This document shows positions 55,587 to 63,082 of a stretch of 64,000 nt of DNA, in pieces; position 1 is the stretch's first letter; the number at the start of each line of letters is the position of its first letter. The stretch lies in NCBI RefSeq assembly GCF_000518265.1, contig NZ_JADG01000003.1, positions 620,001 to 684,000 on the forward strand. The letters run 5' to 3'. The position numbers were made by a program, and so were the translations under genes. This DNA comes from Actinomadura oligospora ATCC 43269. GTDB lineage: Bacteria; Actinomycetota; Actinomycetes; Streptosporangiales; Streptosporangiaceae. The notes under the pieces are model-generated. The model did not search any database, was not told the DNA's origin, and worked only from the letters and a program-made list of their open reading frames with translations.

Positions 55587-55775
55587 GGCGTTCTCCTCCT
55601 GCTGTCGGAGGGACGGCCCGTTCCGGCCGTCCCGGTGCGAACCTTACAACGTCAAGGCGCGCGGCCAAGGGGCCGCCACCTCCCGGGATCATCGCGAACC
55701 TTCCCGCGCCCACATGGCCCCCGCGCGAGATCCGCCCCGATGTGCCACGATTCACTCCCAGGCGTCCGACACAGA

Positions 55776-55819
55776 AACCTACGGTGGCGTAGGTTATGAA
55801 ACCTACGGTTCCGTAACCA
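55776..55819. promoter_or_regulatory. Double palindromic operator upstream of the PAQR/hemolysin III gene
   Basis: AACCTACGGTGGCGTAGGTT (55776-55795, perfect 8-4-8) and AACCTACGGTTCCGTAACCA (55800-55819, same left half). The two are 24 bp apart, as expected for two TetR dimers side by side. The cognate regulator is not adjacent. Confidence 0.7.
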
Positions 55820-55880
55820 CAACCCGGGAGGCCCGCCGGACGATCCGGCGGCGGGCGCCGGGACATCGAGGGAGGGTGCG

Positions 55881-56549
55881 ATGCGTCGTGCGGCCGAGAT
55901 CGCCGGAGCGGTCAAGCCGAAGCTGCGCGGTTGGCTGCACGCGGGAACGTTCCCGCTGGCCCTGCTCGCGGGGATCGCGTTGGTCGCGCTCGGTCCCACG
56001 CTGCCGGCCCGATTGTGCGCGGCGGTCTACACGCTGACCTCGACGCTGCTGTTCGGCGTCTCCGCGGCCTACCACCGGGGCCGCTGGTCCGAGCGGGTGC
56101 AGGACGTCCTGCGCCGCTTCGACCACGCCAACATCTACCTCATCATCGCGGGCACCTACACGCCGTTCGCGTACCTGATCCTGCACGGCGCGGTCCGTGC
56201 GCTGGTGCTGTCGGTGGTGTGGGCGGGCGCGGTGGCGGGCGTGCTGTTCCGGGTGCTGTGGGTGCGCGCGCCGCGCTGGCTCTACACGGCGCTGTACATC
56301 GGCCTGGGATGGGTCGCGGCGTTCTTCGTGCCGCAGTTCATCAGGGGCACCGGTGTGGGCGTGGCGGTCCTGGTGGCGCTCGGCGGCGTCCTGTACAGCG
56401 TGGGCGGCCTGGTCTACGGGCTGCGCCGTCCGGACCCGTCGCCGCGCTGGTTCGGGTTCCACGAGGTGTTCCACGCCTTCACGGTGGCCGCGTACGTGCT
56501 GCAGTACATCGCGGTGTCGTTCGTGGTCTACCGCGCCGGCACCGTCTGA
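55881..56549 (+). CDS. PAQR-family (hemolysin III) membrane protein
   Basis: A 222-residue seven-helix membrane protein of the hemolysin III/PAQR family. The three metal-binding motifs are present: SAAYHRGRWSERVQDVLRRF with DHANIYLIIAGTYTPF, and the C-terminal HEVFHAFTVAAYVLQYIAV. Ser, Asp and His ligands can be assigned to those segments. PAQR proteins are metal-dependent hydrolases or lipid-homeostasis proteins; a cytolytic role is not implied. ATG 55881 follows GAGGG. A pair of TetR-like operators 60-105 bp upstream indicates specific repression, and a strong terminator follows the gene. Confidence 0.92.
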   Translation: MRRAAEIAGAVKPKLRGWLHAGTFPLALLAGIALVALGPTLPARLCAAVYTLTSTLLFGVSAAYHRGRWSERVQDVLRRFDHANIYLIIAGTYTPFAYLILHGAVRALVLSVVWAGAVAGVLFRVLWVRAPRWLYTALYIGLGWVAAFFVPQFIRGTGVGVAVLVALGGVLYSVGGLVYGLRRPDPSPRWFGFHEVFHAFTVAAYVLQYIAVSFVVYRAGTV

Positions 56550-56576
56550 CCGGGCCTCGCCCGACCCAGGCACCGT

Positions 56577-56616
56577 CCGAAGCGGGCGCCCCCGACACAG
56601 GGGCCGCCCGCTTCGG
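56577..56616. terminator. Terminator after the PAQR gene
   Basis: Arms CCGAAGCGGGCG / CGCCCGCTTCGG continued by CCCC/GGGG around a GACACA loop (one unpaired C each side), then CGCTTTCC. Confidence 0.8.
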
Positions 56617-56652
56617 CGCTTTCCGGGACGGACGGGTGTCAGGCGATCCCGC

Positions 56653-56727
56653 GCCCGCCCATGCGATGCCCGCCCGTGCGACGCCCGCCCGTGCGATGCC
56701 CGGTCATGCGATGCCCGGTCATGCGAC
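56653..56727. repeat. 15-bp intergenic tandem repeat, five units
   Basis: Five 15-bp units at 56653, 56668, 56683, 56698 and 56713, consensus GCCCGsyCrTGCGAy. The first three are GCCCGCCC-type and the last two GCCCGGTC-type. It lies between a terminator and the hairpin of the opposing gene and may be slippage-prone. Confidence 0.85.
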
Positions 56728-56754
56728 AGGCCCAACGGGCGAGCCGTTGGGCCT
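56728..56754. terminator. Hairpin downstream of the His-rich peptide gene
   Basis: Perfect 11-bp arms AGGCCCAACGG / CCGTTGGGCCT, 5-nt loop. Likely terminator for the minus-strand gene that ends at 56837. Confidence 0.65.
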
Positions 56755-56836
56755 GGAACGCTTCCCTGGTCAGATCAGGGACGCTCGCATCGCCGGCGGC
56801 GGCCCTGTGCGGGCCGCCGGCTCGGCGAGGGTTCCG

Positions 56837-57112
56837 TCACCAGTCCCAGTAGTGGTGGTGGTGACCGTGGTGACCGTGGTAGCCGCCGTAGTCGTAGTCG
56901 TTGTTGAAGCTGTCCTCGATGTACGTGTCGCAGTCGTTCTGGTTGAAGTTGAGGAGAGCGAGACCCAGCAGGCCGTTGCCCTCGGTGTTGTCGCAGGTGC
57001 CTCGGCCGGCGCCGGCCTGGCTGGTGGCAGGAGCCGCCTGGGCTGGGGCAGCCAGAAGGGCGCTGAAGATGGCGGTGGCCGCGCCAGCGGTCAGGATCGT
57101 GGCCTTGAGCAT
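56837..57112 (-). CDS. Small secreted protein with a His/Tyr-rich tail
   Basis: A 91-residue protein. ATG 57112 (MLKATILTAGAATAIFSALL) after GGGGAG. The signal peptide ends APAQAAPA. The mature part has two Cys (GTCDNTEGNG; NQNDCDTYIED), an Asn/Asp-rich centre resembling small chaplin- or DUF320-like secreted peptides only in size, and a tail YGGYHGHHGHHHHYWDW. The His cluster suggests metal binding. No family was recognised with confidence. It is divergent from the ECF sigma operon across a roughly 200-bp, relatively A+T-rich gap (57113-57312) that should hold both promoters. Confidence 0.7.
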   Translation of the reverse strand: MLKATILTAGAATAIFSALLAAPAQAAPATSQAGAGRGTCDNTEGNGLLGLALLNFNQNDCDTYIEDSFNNDYDYGGYHGHHGHHHHYWDW

Positions 57113-57312
57113 GACAGAAAGCTCCCCGTTCTGCACTCGGTCCCCCCTTGGGACCGCTCTCCCGACAGATACCCGGCAACCTCATAATGTAACCAGCGCA
57201 TCACTAATTGTAGTCCCAAGGTTCGTCGGCGGTGGAAAAGAGCATGGAAGGGGACCGCGGGGTGCGGGGGAGAAGGGGTGACAACCCTCCACGCCCGAAG
57301 ACGAGGCAACAG

Positions 57313-57972
57313 ATGAAGGAACCCCCTGTGGCCGCCCCTCCCCACGCGCCGCCCCAGGTCCCGCCCGACGTGTTCCCCGAGGTCCGGGCCGGGCTCGGGA
57401 GGGACGACGGCGCGGTGATCCGGCGGTCCTGGAACGAGCCCGAGCGGTTCGGCGAGATCTTCGACGCCTACTTCGCCGAGATCCACCGGTACGTCGCGCG
57501 GCGGCTCGACACCGACGCCGCCGACGACATCGCGTCCGAGACCTTCCATGCCGCGTTCCGCCGCCGGACGTCCTTCGAGGTGTCCCGGGACAGCGCGCGC
57601 CCCTGGTTGTACGGCATCGCGAGCAACCTGGTCGCCAAGCACCGGCGCGCCGAGGCCAGGAAGTTCCGGGCCCTCGGCCGGCTCGGCGACGACGGCGTCG
57701 CCGACGGGCACGAGGACCGCGTCGCCGCCCAGGTCAGCGCCGAGCGGGTGCGAGGACGGCTGGCGCGGGCCATCGGCGACCTGTCGGCCGACCACCGGGA
57801 CGTGCTGCTGCTGGTCGTCCTCGCCGGTCTCGGCTACGACGAGGTCGCGCAGGCCCTCGACATCCCGTACGGCACCGTTTGTTCCCGGTTCAGCAGGGCG
57901 CGCAGGAAGGTGCGCGAGGCGCTGGGCGGGGTCGACCCCATGCTTGTTCAGGAAGGACCCCGCAATGGATGA
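57313..57972 (+). CDS. ECF-type RNA polymerase sigma factor
   Basis: A 219-residue sigma-70 family ECF factor. ATG 57313 follows GACGAGG; an upstream in-frame ATG at 57232 would give a longer basic leader. Region 2: RFGEIFDAYFAEIHRYVARR and DTDAADDIASETFHAAFRRR, RPWLYGIASNLVAKHRR. Region 4: AIGDLSADHRDVLLLVVLAG, YDEVAQALDIPYGTVCSRFS. It overlaps the CU044_5270 gene by 8 bp. Such pairs are frequent in actinomycetes, and the partner is thought to modulate the sigma factor. Confidence 0.92.
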   Translation: MKEPPVAAPPHAPPQVPPDVFPEVRAGLGRDDGAVIRRSWNEPERFGEIFDAYFAEIHRYVARRLDTDAADDIASETFHAAFRRRTSFEVSRDSARPWLYGIASNLVAKHRRAEARKFRALGRLGDDGVADGHEDRVAAQVSAERVRGRLARAIGDLSADHRDVLLLVVLAGLGYDEVAQALDIPYGTVCSRFSRARRKVREALGGVDPMLVQEGPRNG

Positions 57973-59137
57973 ACTGCAGTCGGTCCGCGAGCTGTTCGAC
58001 GAGCCCGCGCCGCCCTCGGCCCGCGTCGTCGCCCGGGCCCGCCAGCGGGCGACCGGCGGTTCGCGCCGCCGCCTTCCCCGGGGACGCTGGGCGTTCTCCG
58101 GTCTTGGCCTCGGCCTGGCCGCCGCCGCGACGGCGGTCACCCTCGTCGTGGTCGACCAGGGTGAGGGGTCCGGTCCGTCCGGGCCCTCCGGGAAGGCTCC
58201 GGCGTCGGCCCGGCAGGTCCTGCTGGCCGCCGCCGACTCGTCCGCCCGGACCCCCGGGCCCGCGGGGGCGCCCGGGACGTCCGGGAAGCAGAGCGCCTTC
58301 TGGCTGACCCAGGTCAAGTACGGGAACCGGGTCCAGGTCACCGGCAAGGCCGGTCCGTACGTCGTCGAGGAGCTCTCGGAGATCAGGGACTGGACGAACG
58401 CCCGCAGCCCGCGCCGGACGGACGCGCAGACCAAGGCCGGTCGCGGAGGCACCACGACGCACTACTCGGCGGACCGGAGGCTCGGCGCGCGCCCGGCCGA
58501 GGCCAAGGACGTCGAGGCGTGGAAGCGCGACGGGTCCCCGTCGCGGTGGCGCGCCGACAAACGCGACCTGGACACCCGGACGACCCCCTGGCAGACCCAC
58601 CAGGAGGAGACCGCGTTCAACGCGGCCTTCCCGGACGGGTCGCTCGAGCAGGTGCGGAAGCTCCCGGCCGACCCCGAGGGGCTCCGCCGGTACCTTCTGG
58701 CACACCCGGACGCCAACATGCGGAACCGGCAGGACTGGGAGAGCGACTCCCAGTACCTGCTGAACACCGTCGGCCGGATGCTGGTGGTCGAGCCGGTCAG
58801 CGCGCAGGTCCGCGCGGCGGCCTACCGGATGCTCGCCGCGCTGCCGGACGCCCGGATGGTCGGGCAGGTGAAGGACCCGCTGGGGCGTCCCGGCGTGGAG
58901 GTCACGGTCGAGGGTCCCGGGCCCAAGCCCAGGTCCGGGGCGCTGGGGCCGACGCCGGGACGGATGGAGAGCGGGATCGTCTTCGACCCGTCCACGGGCC
59001 GGCTGCTCGCCACGCTCGACATCTCCACCGGCGGGCGCGCCCCGCTCCCGAAGGGGACCGTCATGAGCTGGTCGGCGATCGTCCAGACCGGGTGGACCGA
59101 CAAGGCGCCCACGGGCGCCACGAAGTTGCCCGGCTGA
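57965..59137 (+). CDS. CU044_5270-family membrane protein (sigma-factor partner)
   Basis: A 390-residue protein whose ATG lies 8 bp inside the sigma gene. Residues 1-41 are cytoplasmic and acidic/basic (MDELQSVRELFDEPAPPSAR), 42-64 a single membrane helix (AFSGLGLGLAAAATAVTLVV), and the rest an extracytoplasmic domain (ARQVLLAAADSS; WQTHQEETAFNAAFPDGSLE; LPADPEGLRRYLLAHPDA; PGVEVTVEGPG). Topology and arrangement resemble anti-sigma factors, and the CU044_5270 family is always linked to ECF sigma genes. The name rests on the family's typical DELxxVRxLF start and organisation. Confidence 0.8.
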   Translation: MDELQSVRELFDEPAPPSARVVARARQRATGGSRRRLPRGRWAFSGLGLGLAAAATAVTLVVVDQGEGSGPSGPSGKAPASARQVLLAAADSSARTPGPAGAPGTSGKQSAFWLTQVKYGNRVQVTGKAGPYVVEELSEIRDWTNARSPRRTDAQTKAGRGGTTTHYSADRRLGARPAEAKDVEAWKRDGSPSRWRADKRDLDTRTTPWQTHQEETAFNAAFPDGSLEQVRKLPADPEGLRRYLLAHPDANMRNRQDWESDSQYLLNTVGRMLVVEPVSAQVRAAAYRMLAALPDARMVGQVKDPLGRPGVEVTVEGPGPKPRSGALGPTPGRMESGIVFDPSTGRLLATLDISTGGRAPLPKGTVMSWSAIVQTGWTDKAPTGATKLPG

Positions 59138-59191
59138 TCGGATAGGCGGCTCGGTTAGGCGGTCGTCAGGGCCGTTCGTCCCGGCGGCGGG

Positions 59192-59731
59192 TCAGGGGAG
59201 GGCGACGATGAAGTTGAGGTTGCCGAACCCGATCTCGTCGCCGGGACGGACGCGGGCGGGCCCGGTGAGACGCCAGCCGTTGATCCGGGTGCCGTTCATC
59301 GAGCCGAGGTCGGACACCATCCAGCCCTCCCCGGCGCGGTACAGCTCGGCGTGGAAGCGGGACACCGTCAGGTCGGCCAGGACGAACTGGCAGCCCGGCG
59401 CGCGTCCGATGACGATGCGGGTGAGGCCCCCGTCGGGGAGGGTGAAGCGCGGCAGCCGGGGCGCCCGCCAGGCCGCCTCGATCCGCGCGGTCACCTGCGA
59501 CACGGTGGAGACCAGGCCGGTGATGCGGCCGACCACGCGGCTGGTGGGCGGCAGGTCGCGCACGGCGTCGTCCAGTTCGGCGCGGCTGCGCGCCTGGAGG
59601 ACCTGCTCGACGCGGCGCTCGAAGGTGTCCTGGGACATCCGTCCCTCGGCCAGCCGGTCACCGAGCGCGCGCAGGACCTGGTCGCGGTCTGTGTCCGACG
59701 CCCGCACCGGAAACGAGGGCTGACCGTCCAT
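59192..59731 (-). CDS. DUF1707-FHA domain protein
   Basis: A 179-residue protein. Residues 9-62 are DUF1707 (ASDTDRDQVLRALGDRLAEG, RVEQVLQARSRAELDDAVRD). Residues 90-179 are an FHA phosphothreonine-binding domain: IVIGRAPGCQFVLADLTVSR with the key GR and S-R, FHAELYRAGEGWMVSDLGSM and NGTRINGWRL. It should bind a Ser/Thr-kinase-phosphorylated protein. The linker is helical. No kinase gene is nearby in the window. It lies convergent to the CU044_5270 gene, 54 bp apart. Confidence 0.92.
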   Translation of the reverse strand: MDGQPSFPVRASDTDRDQVLRALGDRLAEGRMSQDTFERRVEQVLQARSRAELDDAVRDLPPTSRVVGRITGLVSTVSQVTARIEAAWRAPRLPRFTLPDGGLTRIVIGRAPGCQFVLADLTVSRFHAELYRAGEGWMVSDLGSMNGTRINGWRLTGPARVRPGDEIGFGNLNFIVALP

Positions 59732-59866
59732 GGCTGTGAGTATCCAGGTCCTTCTCTCGGCTGTCCAGAAGCGGGCGGAGCGCCCCCGATCGTCCCCGGC
59801 CGACCCCCGCGCCGCCTCTGGTGACGTGTGTGACGCCGCGGGACGGCGCGAGGTTCGGGCTCTTGA

Positions 59867-60901
59867 TCAACTTTCTTCGGGAATGTTCCCGGACGGTGGC
59901 GGCCAGTGCTCCGCGCATGCCGCGCGCAGGCGTTCCCGGGCCGCGTCGAGGTCGTCCGGGCCGTCCGGTCCGGACGCGTCGGCGGCGAGTTCGGACAAAG
60001 CGAGCAGGCCCGCGCCGAGGACGGGCGGGGCGTCCGCGACGACGAGCTCGGCGTGCGGGGCGCTCTCGGCGAAGCGGCGCTCGACGCCCTCCATGAGCGG
60101 CGGGCGGCGGGCGCTGAGGACGCCGCCGCCGAGCACCACCTCGGCCGGACGGTCCAGCAGGCCGAGGCGGCGCAGCGCGACCGTGCCGAGCACCGCCACC
60201 TCCTCGGCCTGCCGGTCCACCACCGCCAGCGCGACGGGGTCGCCCGCCTCCGCGACGTCCATCAGGACCGGGGTGAGGGACAGGACCAGGTCGCGGTGGA
60301 TGTCGCCGACGTGCAGCGCGACGCCGACGTCCAGGGCGGTCGCGGCGCCGAAGTGCGCGGCGACGGCGGCGCTGAGGGCGGTGGCGGGGCCGCGTCCGTC
60401 CTCGGCGCGGACGGCGTGCCAGAGCGCCGCCTCGCCGAGCGTCCCGCCGCCGCCCCAGTCGCCGGTGTGCGCGCCGAGCGACGGGAACCGGGTGCTCGCG
60501 CCGTCCGGGGCGACGCCCGCGCAGTTGATGCCCGCGCCGCACACGACGGCGACGCCCCAGCCGCGCCGCGCCCCCGTGTGGAGCAGCGCGAAGGTGTCGT
60601 TGCCGACGGTGACGCGGTCGGTCCAGCCGCGGTCGCGCAGGGCCTTGACGAGGGCGCGCTCCTCGTCGGGCAGGTCCACGTTGGCCATGTACGCCGACAC
60701 GACCGCGACCGGGGGAGCGGACGCGTCGGCCAGGGCCCGCCCCACGAGGGCGGCGACGCCGTCGACGGCGCGGTCGAAGCCGCTCTCGTGGGGCCGGTAG
60801 CCGGGGCCGCGGACGGCGGACAGGACGGTGCCGTCGGTGCCCGCGACCAGCACGTCGGTCTTGCTGTTCCCGCCGTCCACCGCGACGAGGGCGCGGCTCA
60901 C
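59867..60901 (-). CDS. BadF/BadG-type sugar kinase (N-acetylglucosamine kinase-like)
   Basis: A 344-residue ASKHA-fold kinase. GTG 60901 overlaps the GH4 stop (GTGA). Phosphate 1 motif LVAVDGGNSKTDVLVAGTDG; further VTVGNDTFALLHTGARRGWG, VAVVCGAGINCAGVAPDG, LGAHTGDWGGGGTLGEAALW and a C-terminal VVLGGGVLSARRP adenosine motif. Related proteins phosphorylate GlcNAc or glucosamine. With the upstream GH4 glycosidase and ABC permeases it probably phosphorylates the imported sugar or the disaccharide that GH4 then splits. It is the last gene of the operon. Confidence 0.88.
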   Translation of the reverse strand: MSRALVAVDGGNSKTDVLVAGTDGTVLSAVRGPGYRPHESGFDRAVDGVAALVGRALADASAPPVAVVSAYMANVDLPDEERALVKALRDRGWTDRVTVGNDTFALLHTGARRGWGVAVVCGAGINCAGVAPDGASTRFPSLGAHTGDWGGGGTLGEAALWHAVRAEDGRGPATALSAAVAAHFGAATALDVGVALHVGDIHRDLVLSLTPVLMDVAEAGDPVALAVVDRQAEEVAVLGTVALRRLGLLDRPAEVVLGGGVLSARRPPLMEGVERRFAESAPHAELVVADAPPVLGAGLLALSELAADASGPDGPDDLDAARERLRAACAEHWPPPSGNIPEES

Positions 60902-62172
60902 CGCGCCGCCCAGGGCAGGTGGGCGCGGTTGGCGGCGACCAGGTCGGCCGCGAGCCGGTCGGCCGGGCCGTCCTGCCCGACGAGCGGGTGGGCGAGCAGG
61001 GCCGTGCGGACGCGTTCGACGCCGCCGTGCAGGGCGGCGTCCAGCGCGAGTTCCTCGTAGGCCGACACGTGCGCGACGAGCCCGGCGTAGAGGGGTTCCA
61101 GCGGCGGGACGGGCAGCGGCAGCGGACCCTTGGAGGTGATCCGCGCCGGGACCTCGATCACCGCGTGGTCGGGCAGGAACGGGAGGGTCCCGTTGTTGCG
61201 GACGTTCGCGACCTGCACGTCCGGGATCTCGGCGGTTCCGGGCGTGCCGAGCAGGGCGGCGAGCAGATGGACGGCGGCCTCCGAGTAGAACGCCCCGCCG
61301 CGCTCGGACAGCTGCGCGGGCCGGGTGTCGTTGGACGGGTCGGCGTACAGCTCGAGCAGTTCCCGTTCGACGGCCGCGACCTGCTCGGCCCGCGGCGTGC
61401 CGTTGCGCTGCCGTTCCACGATCCGGTCGTGCTCGTAGTAGTAGCTGAGGTAGTAGGACGGCAGGGCGCGCAGGTGGTGCAGCAGATCGCCCGGCAGGTT
61501 GGAGATGTCGGTCAGCGCGGGCAGGTTCCCGTCGAGCAGCTCGGGGAGGCGGTCGGCGCCGTCCACGAACGCGGAGCGCACCCAGGTGAGGTGGTTCAGC
61601 CCGGCGTGCCCGAGTTCGACCGCGTTCGGCGGGACGTCCAGGAGCGCCGCGAGCCGCCGCTGGACGTGGATCGCGACGTTGCACAGCCCGACCGCGCGGT
61701 GCCCCGCGTCCAGGAGGGCGCGCGTGACGATCCCGACCGGGTTGGTGAAGTCCACGATCCAGGCGTCCGGGGCGTGCTCGGCGATCGTCCCGGCCAGGTC
61801 GAGGACGACCGGGACGGTGCGCAGCGCCTTGGCGAGCCCGCCGACGCCGGTCGTCTCCTGGCCGACGCAGCCGCAGGCGAGCGGGAGCGTCTCGTCCACC
61901 CTGCGGGCGGCCTGCCCCCCGATCCGCAGCTGGATCACGACCGCGTCCGCGCCCGCGACCCCGGCGGCGGTGTCGGCGGTGGTGACGACCCGGGCGGGGT
62001 GCCCGGCGCGGGCCAGCATCCGCCGGGACATCGCGCCGACCGGGACGAGCCGGTCCTCGTCCGGGTCGACCAGGACCAGTTCGGTGACCGGGAGCGCGTC
62101 GCGGAGACGCGCCAGCCCGTCCACCAGCTCGGGGGTGTAGGTGGACCCGCCCCCGACGACCGTCAGTTTCAA
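60898..62172 (-). CDS. Family GH4 glycosidase (6-phospho-beta-glucosidase type)
   Basis: A 424-residue NAD- and Mn-dependent GH4 enzyme. N-terminal Rossmann motif MKLTVVGGGSTYTPELVDGL, VVIQLRIGGQAARRVDE, QETTGVGGLAKALRTVPVVL, IVDFTNPVGIVTRALLD. The metal ligand Cys164 is in VGLCNVAIHVQ and His194 in AGLNHLTWVR. The aromatic stretch PSYYLSYYYEHD and VANVRNNGTLPFLPDHAVIE are typical of 6-phospho-beta-glucosidases (LicH/CelF). The substrate must be 6-phosphorylated, yet import here is by ABC transporter, so the downstream kinase gene is functionally informative. The kinase start overlaps its stop. Confidence 0.93.
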   Translation of the reverse strand: MKLTVVGGGSTYTPELVDGLARLRDALPVTELVLVDPDEDRLVPVGAMSRRMLARAGHPARVVTTADTAAGVAGADAVVIQLRIGGQAARRVDETLPLACGCVGQETTGVGGLAKALRTVPVVLDLAGTIAEHAPDAWIVDFTNPVGIVTRALLDAGHRAVGLCNVAIHVQRRLAALLDVPPNAVELGHAGLNHLTWVRSAFVDGADRLPELLDGNLPALTDISNLPGDLLHHLRALPSYYLSYYYEHDRIVERQRNGTPRAEQVAAVERELLELYADPSNDTRPAQLSERGGAFYSEAAVHLLAALLGTPGTAEIPDVQVANVRNNGTLPFLPDHAVIEVPARITSKGPLPLPVPPLEPLYAGLVAHVSAYEELALDAALHGGVERVRTALLAHPLVGQDGPADRLAADLVAANRAHLPWAAR

Positions 62173-62191
62173 CCCTTCGCTCCCGTCAGTT

Positions 62192-63082
62192 TCACCCTTT
62201 GACTCCCGTCAGGGTCACGCCCTGCACGAACACCCGCTGGGCGAGGAAGAACACGATGACGACCGGCAGGATCGTCAGCAGCGTCGCCGCCATCGTCAGG
62301 TTCCACTCCACGTGGTGCGCGGCGCGGAACGAGGCGACGCCGACCGCCAGCGTCCAGTGGTCGGGGTTGGCGTACACCAGGGGCCCGAAGTAGTCGTTCC
62401 AGCAGTAGAAGAACTGGAACAGCGCGACGGCCGCGAGCGCGGGCCGCGCCATCGGCAGGACGACCCGGAGCATCGTCCGCAGCTCCCCGCAGCCGTCCAC
62501 ACGGGCCGCGTCGGCGTACTCGCCCGGGATCGACACCAGGAACTGGCGCAGCAGGAAGATGGAGAACGCGTCGCCGAACAGGCCCGGCAGCATCAGCGGC
62601 CACAGCGTCCCGGTGAGGTGGAACCGCGACCACACGATGTACAGCGGCACCATCGTGACCTGCGGCGGCAGCATCATCGTCGCGATGACGACGACCAGCG
62701 CGGCCGACCGGCCCCGGAACCGGAACCGGGCGAGCGCGTAGGCGACCGGGACGCTGGACGCCAGCACGAACAGCGTGGACAGGCCCGCGTACATGACGCT
62801 GTTGAGCGTCCAGCGGACCATGTCGCCGCTGAACGCGCGGCGGAAGTTGTCCCAGTTCCACGTGTGCGGCCAGAACGAGCTGCTGAGCGCCTGCCGGTCG
62901 GTCATCACGGCGGTGAGCAGCATGAACACCAGGGGCGCGAGGAACATGACGGCGAGCGCGATCGCCACCGAGTGGACGGCGATCCAGTACAGCGTCCGGC
63001 GGGTCCGGGTGCCGCGGGACGGCCGGTGGACGCGCCGGGGCGCGGGACGCGTCCCGGCGGCGGGCGTCGCGGTCGCGGTCAT
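62192..63082 (-). CDS. Carbohydrate ABC permease, MalG type
   Basis: A 296-residue permease, ATG 63082 overlapping the MalF-type stop (ATGA). After a basic leader come six membrane segments (IAVHSVAIALAVMFLAPLVF; STLFVLASSVPVAYALARF). EAA loop: SIPGEYADAARVDGCGELRT, MLRVVLPMARP. The C-terminus FVQGVTLTGVKG is typical. It works with the permease encoded just upstream in the operon and a binding protein presumably outside the window. GH4 begins 19 bp downstream. Confidence 0.93.
   Translation of the reverse strand: MTATATPAAGTRPAPRRVHRPSRGTRTRRTLYWIAVHSVAIALAVMFLAPLVFMLLTAVMTDRQALSSSFWPHTWNWDNFRRAFSGDMVRWTLNSVMYAGLSTLFVLASSVPVAYALARFRFRGRSAALVVVIATMMLPPQVTMVPLYIVWSRFHLTGTLWPLMLPGLFGDAFSIFLLRQFLVSIPGEYADAARVDGCGELRTMLRVVLPMARPALAAVALFQFFYCWNDYFGPLVYANPDHWTLAVGVASFRAAHHVEWNLTMAATLLTILPVVIVFFLAQRVFVQGVTLTGVKG

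Noticed and set aside
56653..56727. CRISPR-like array
   Set aside because: Units are contiguous 15-bp tandem repeats without spacers, and no cas gene is present.
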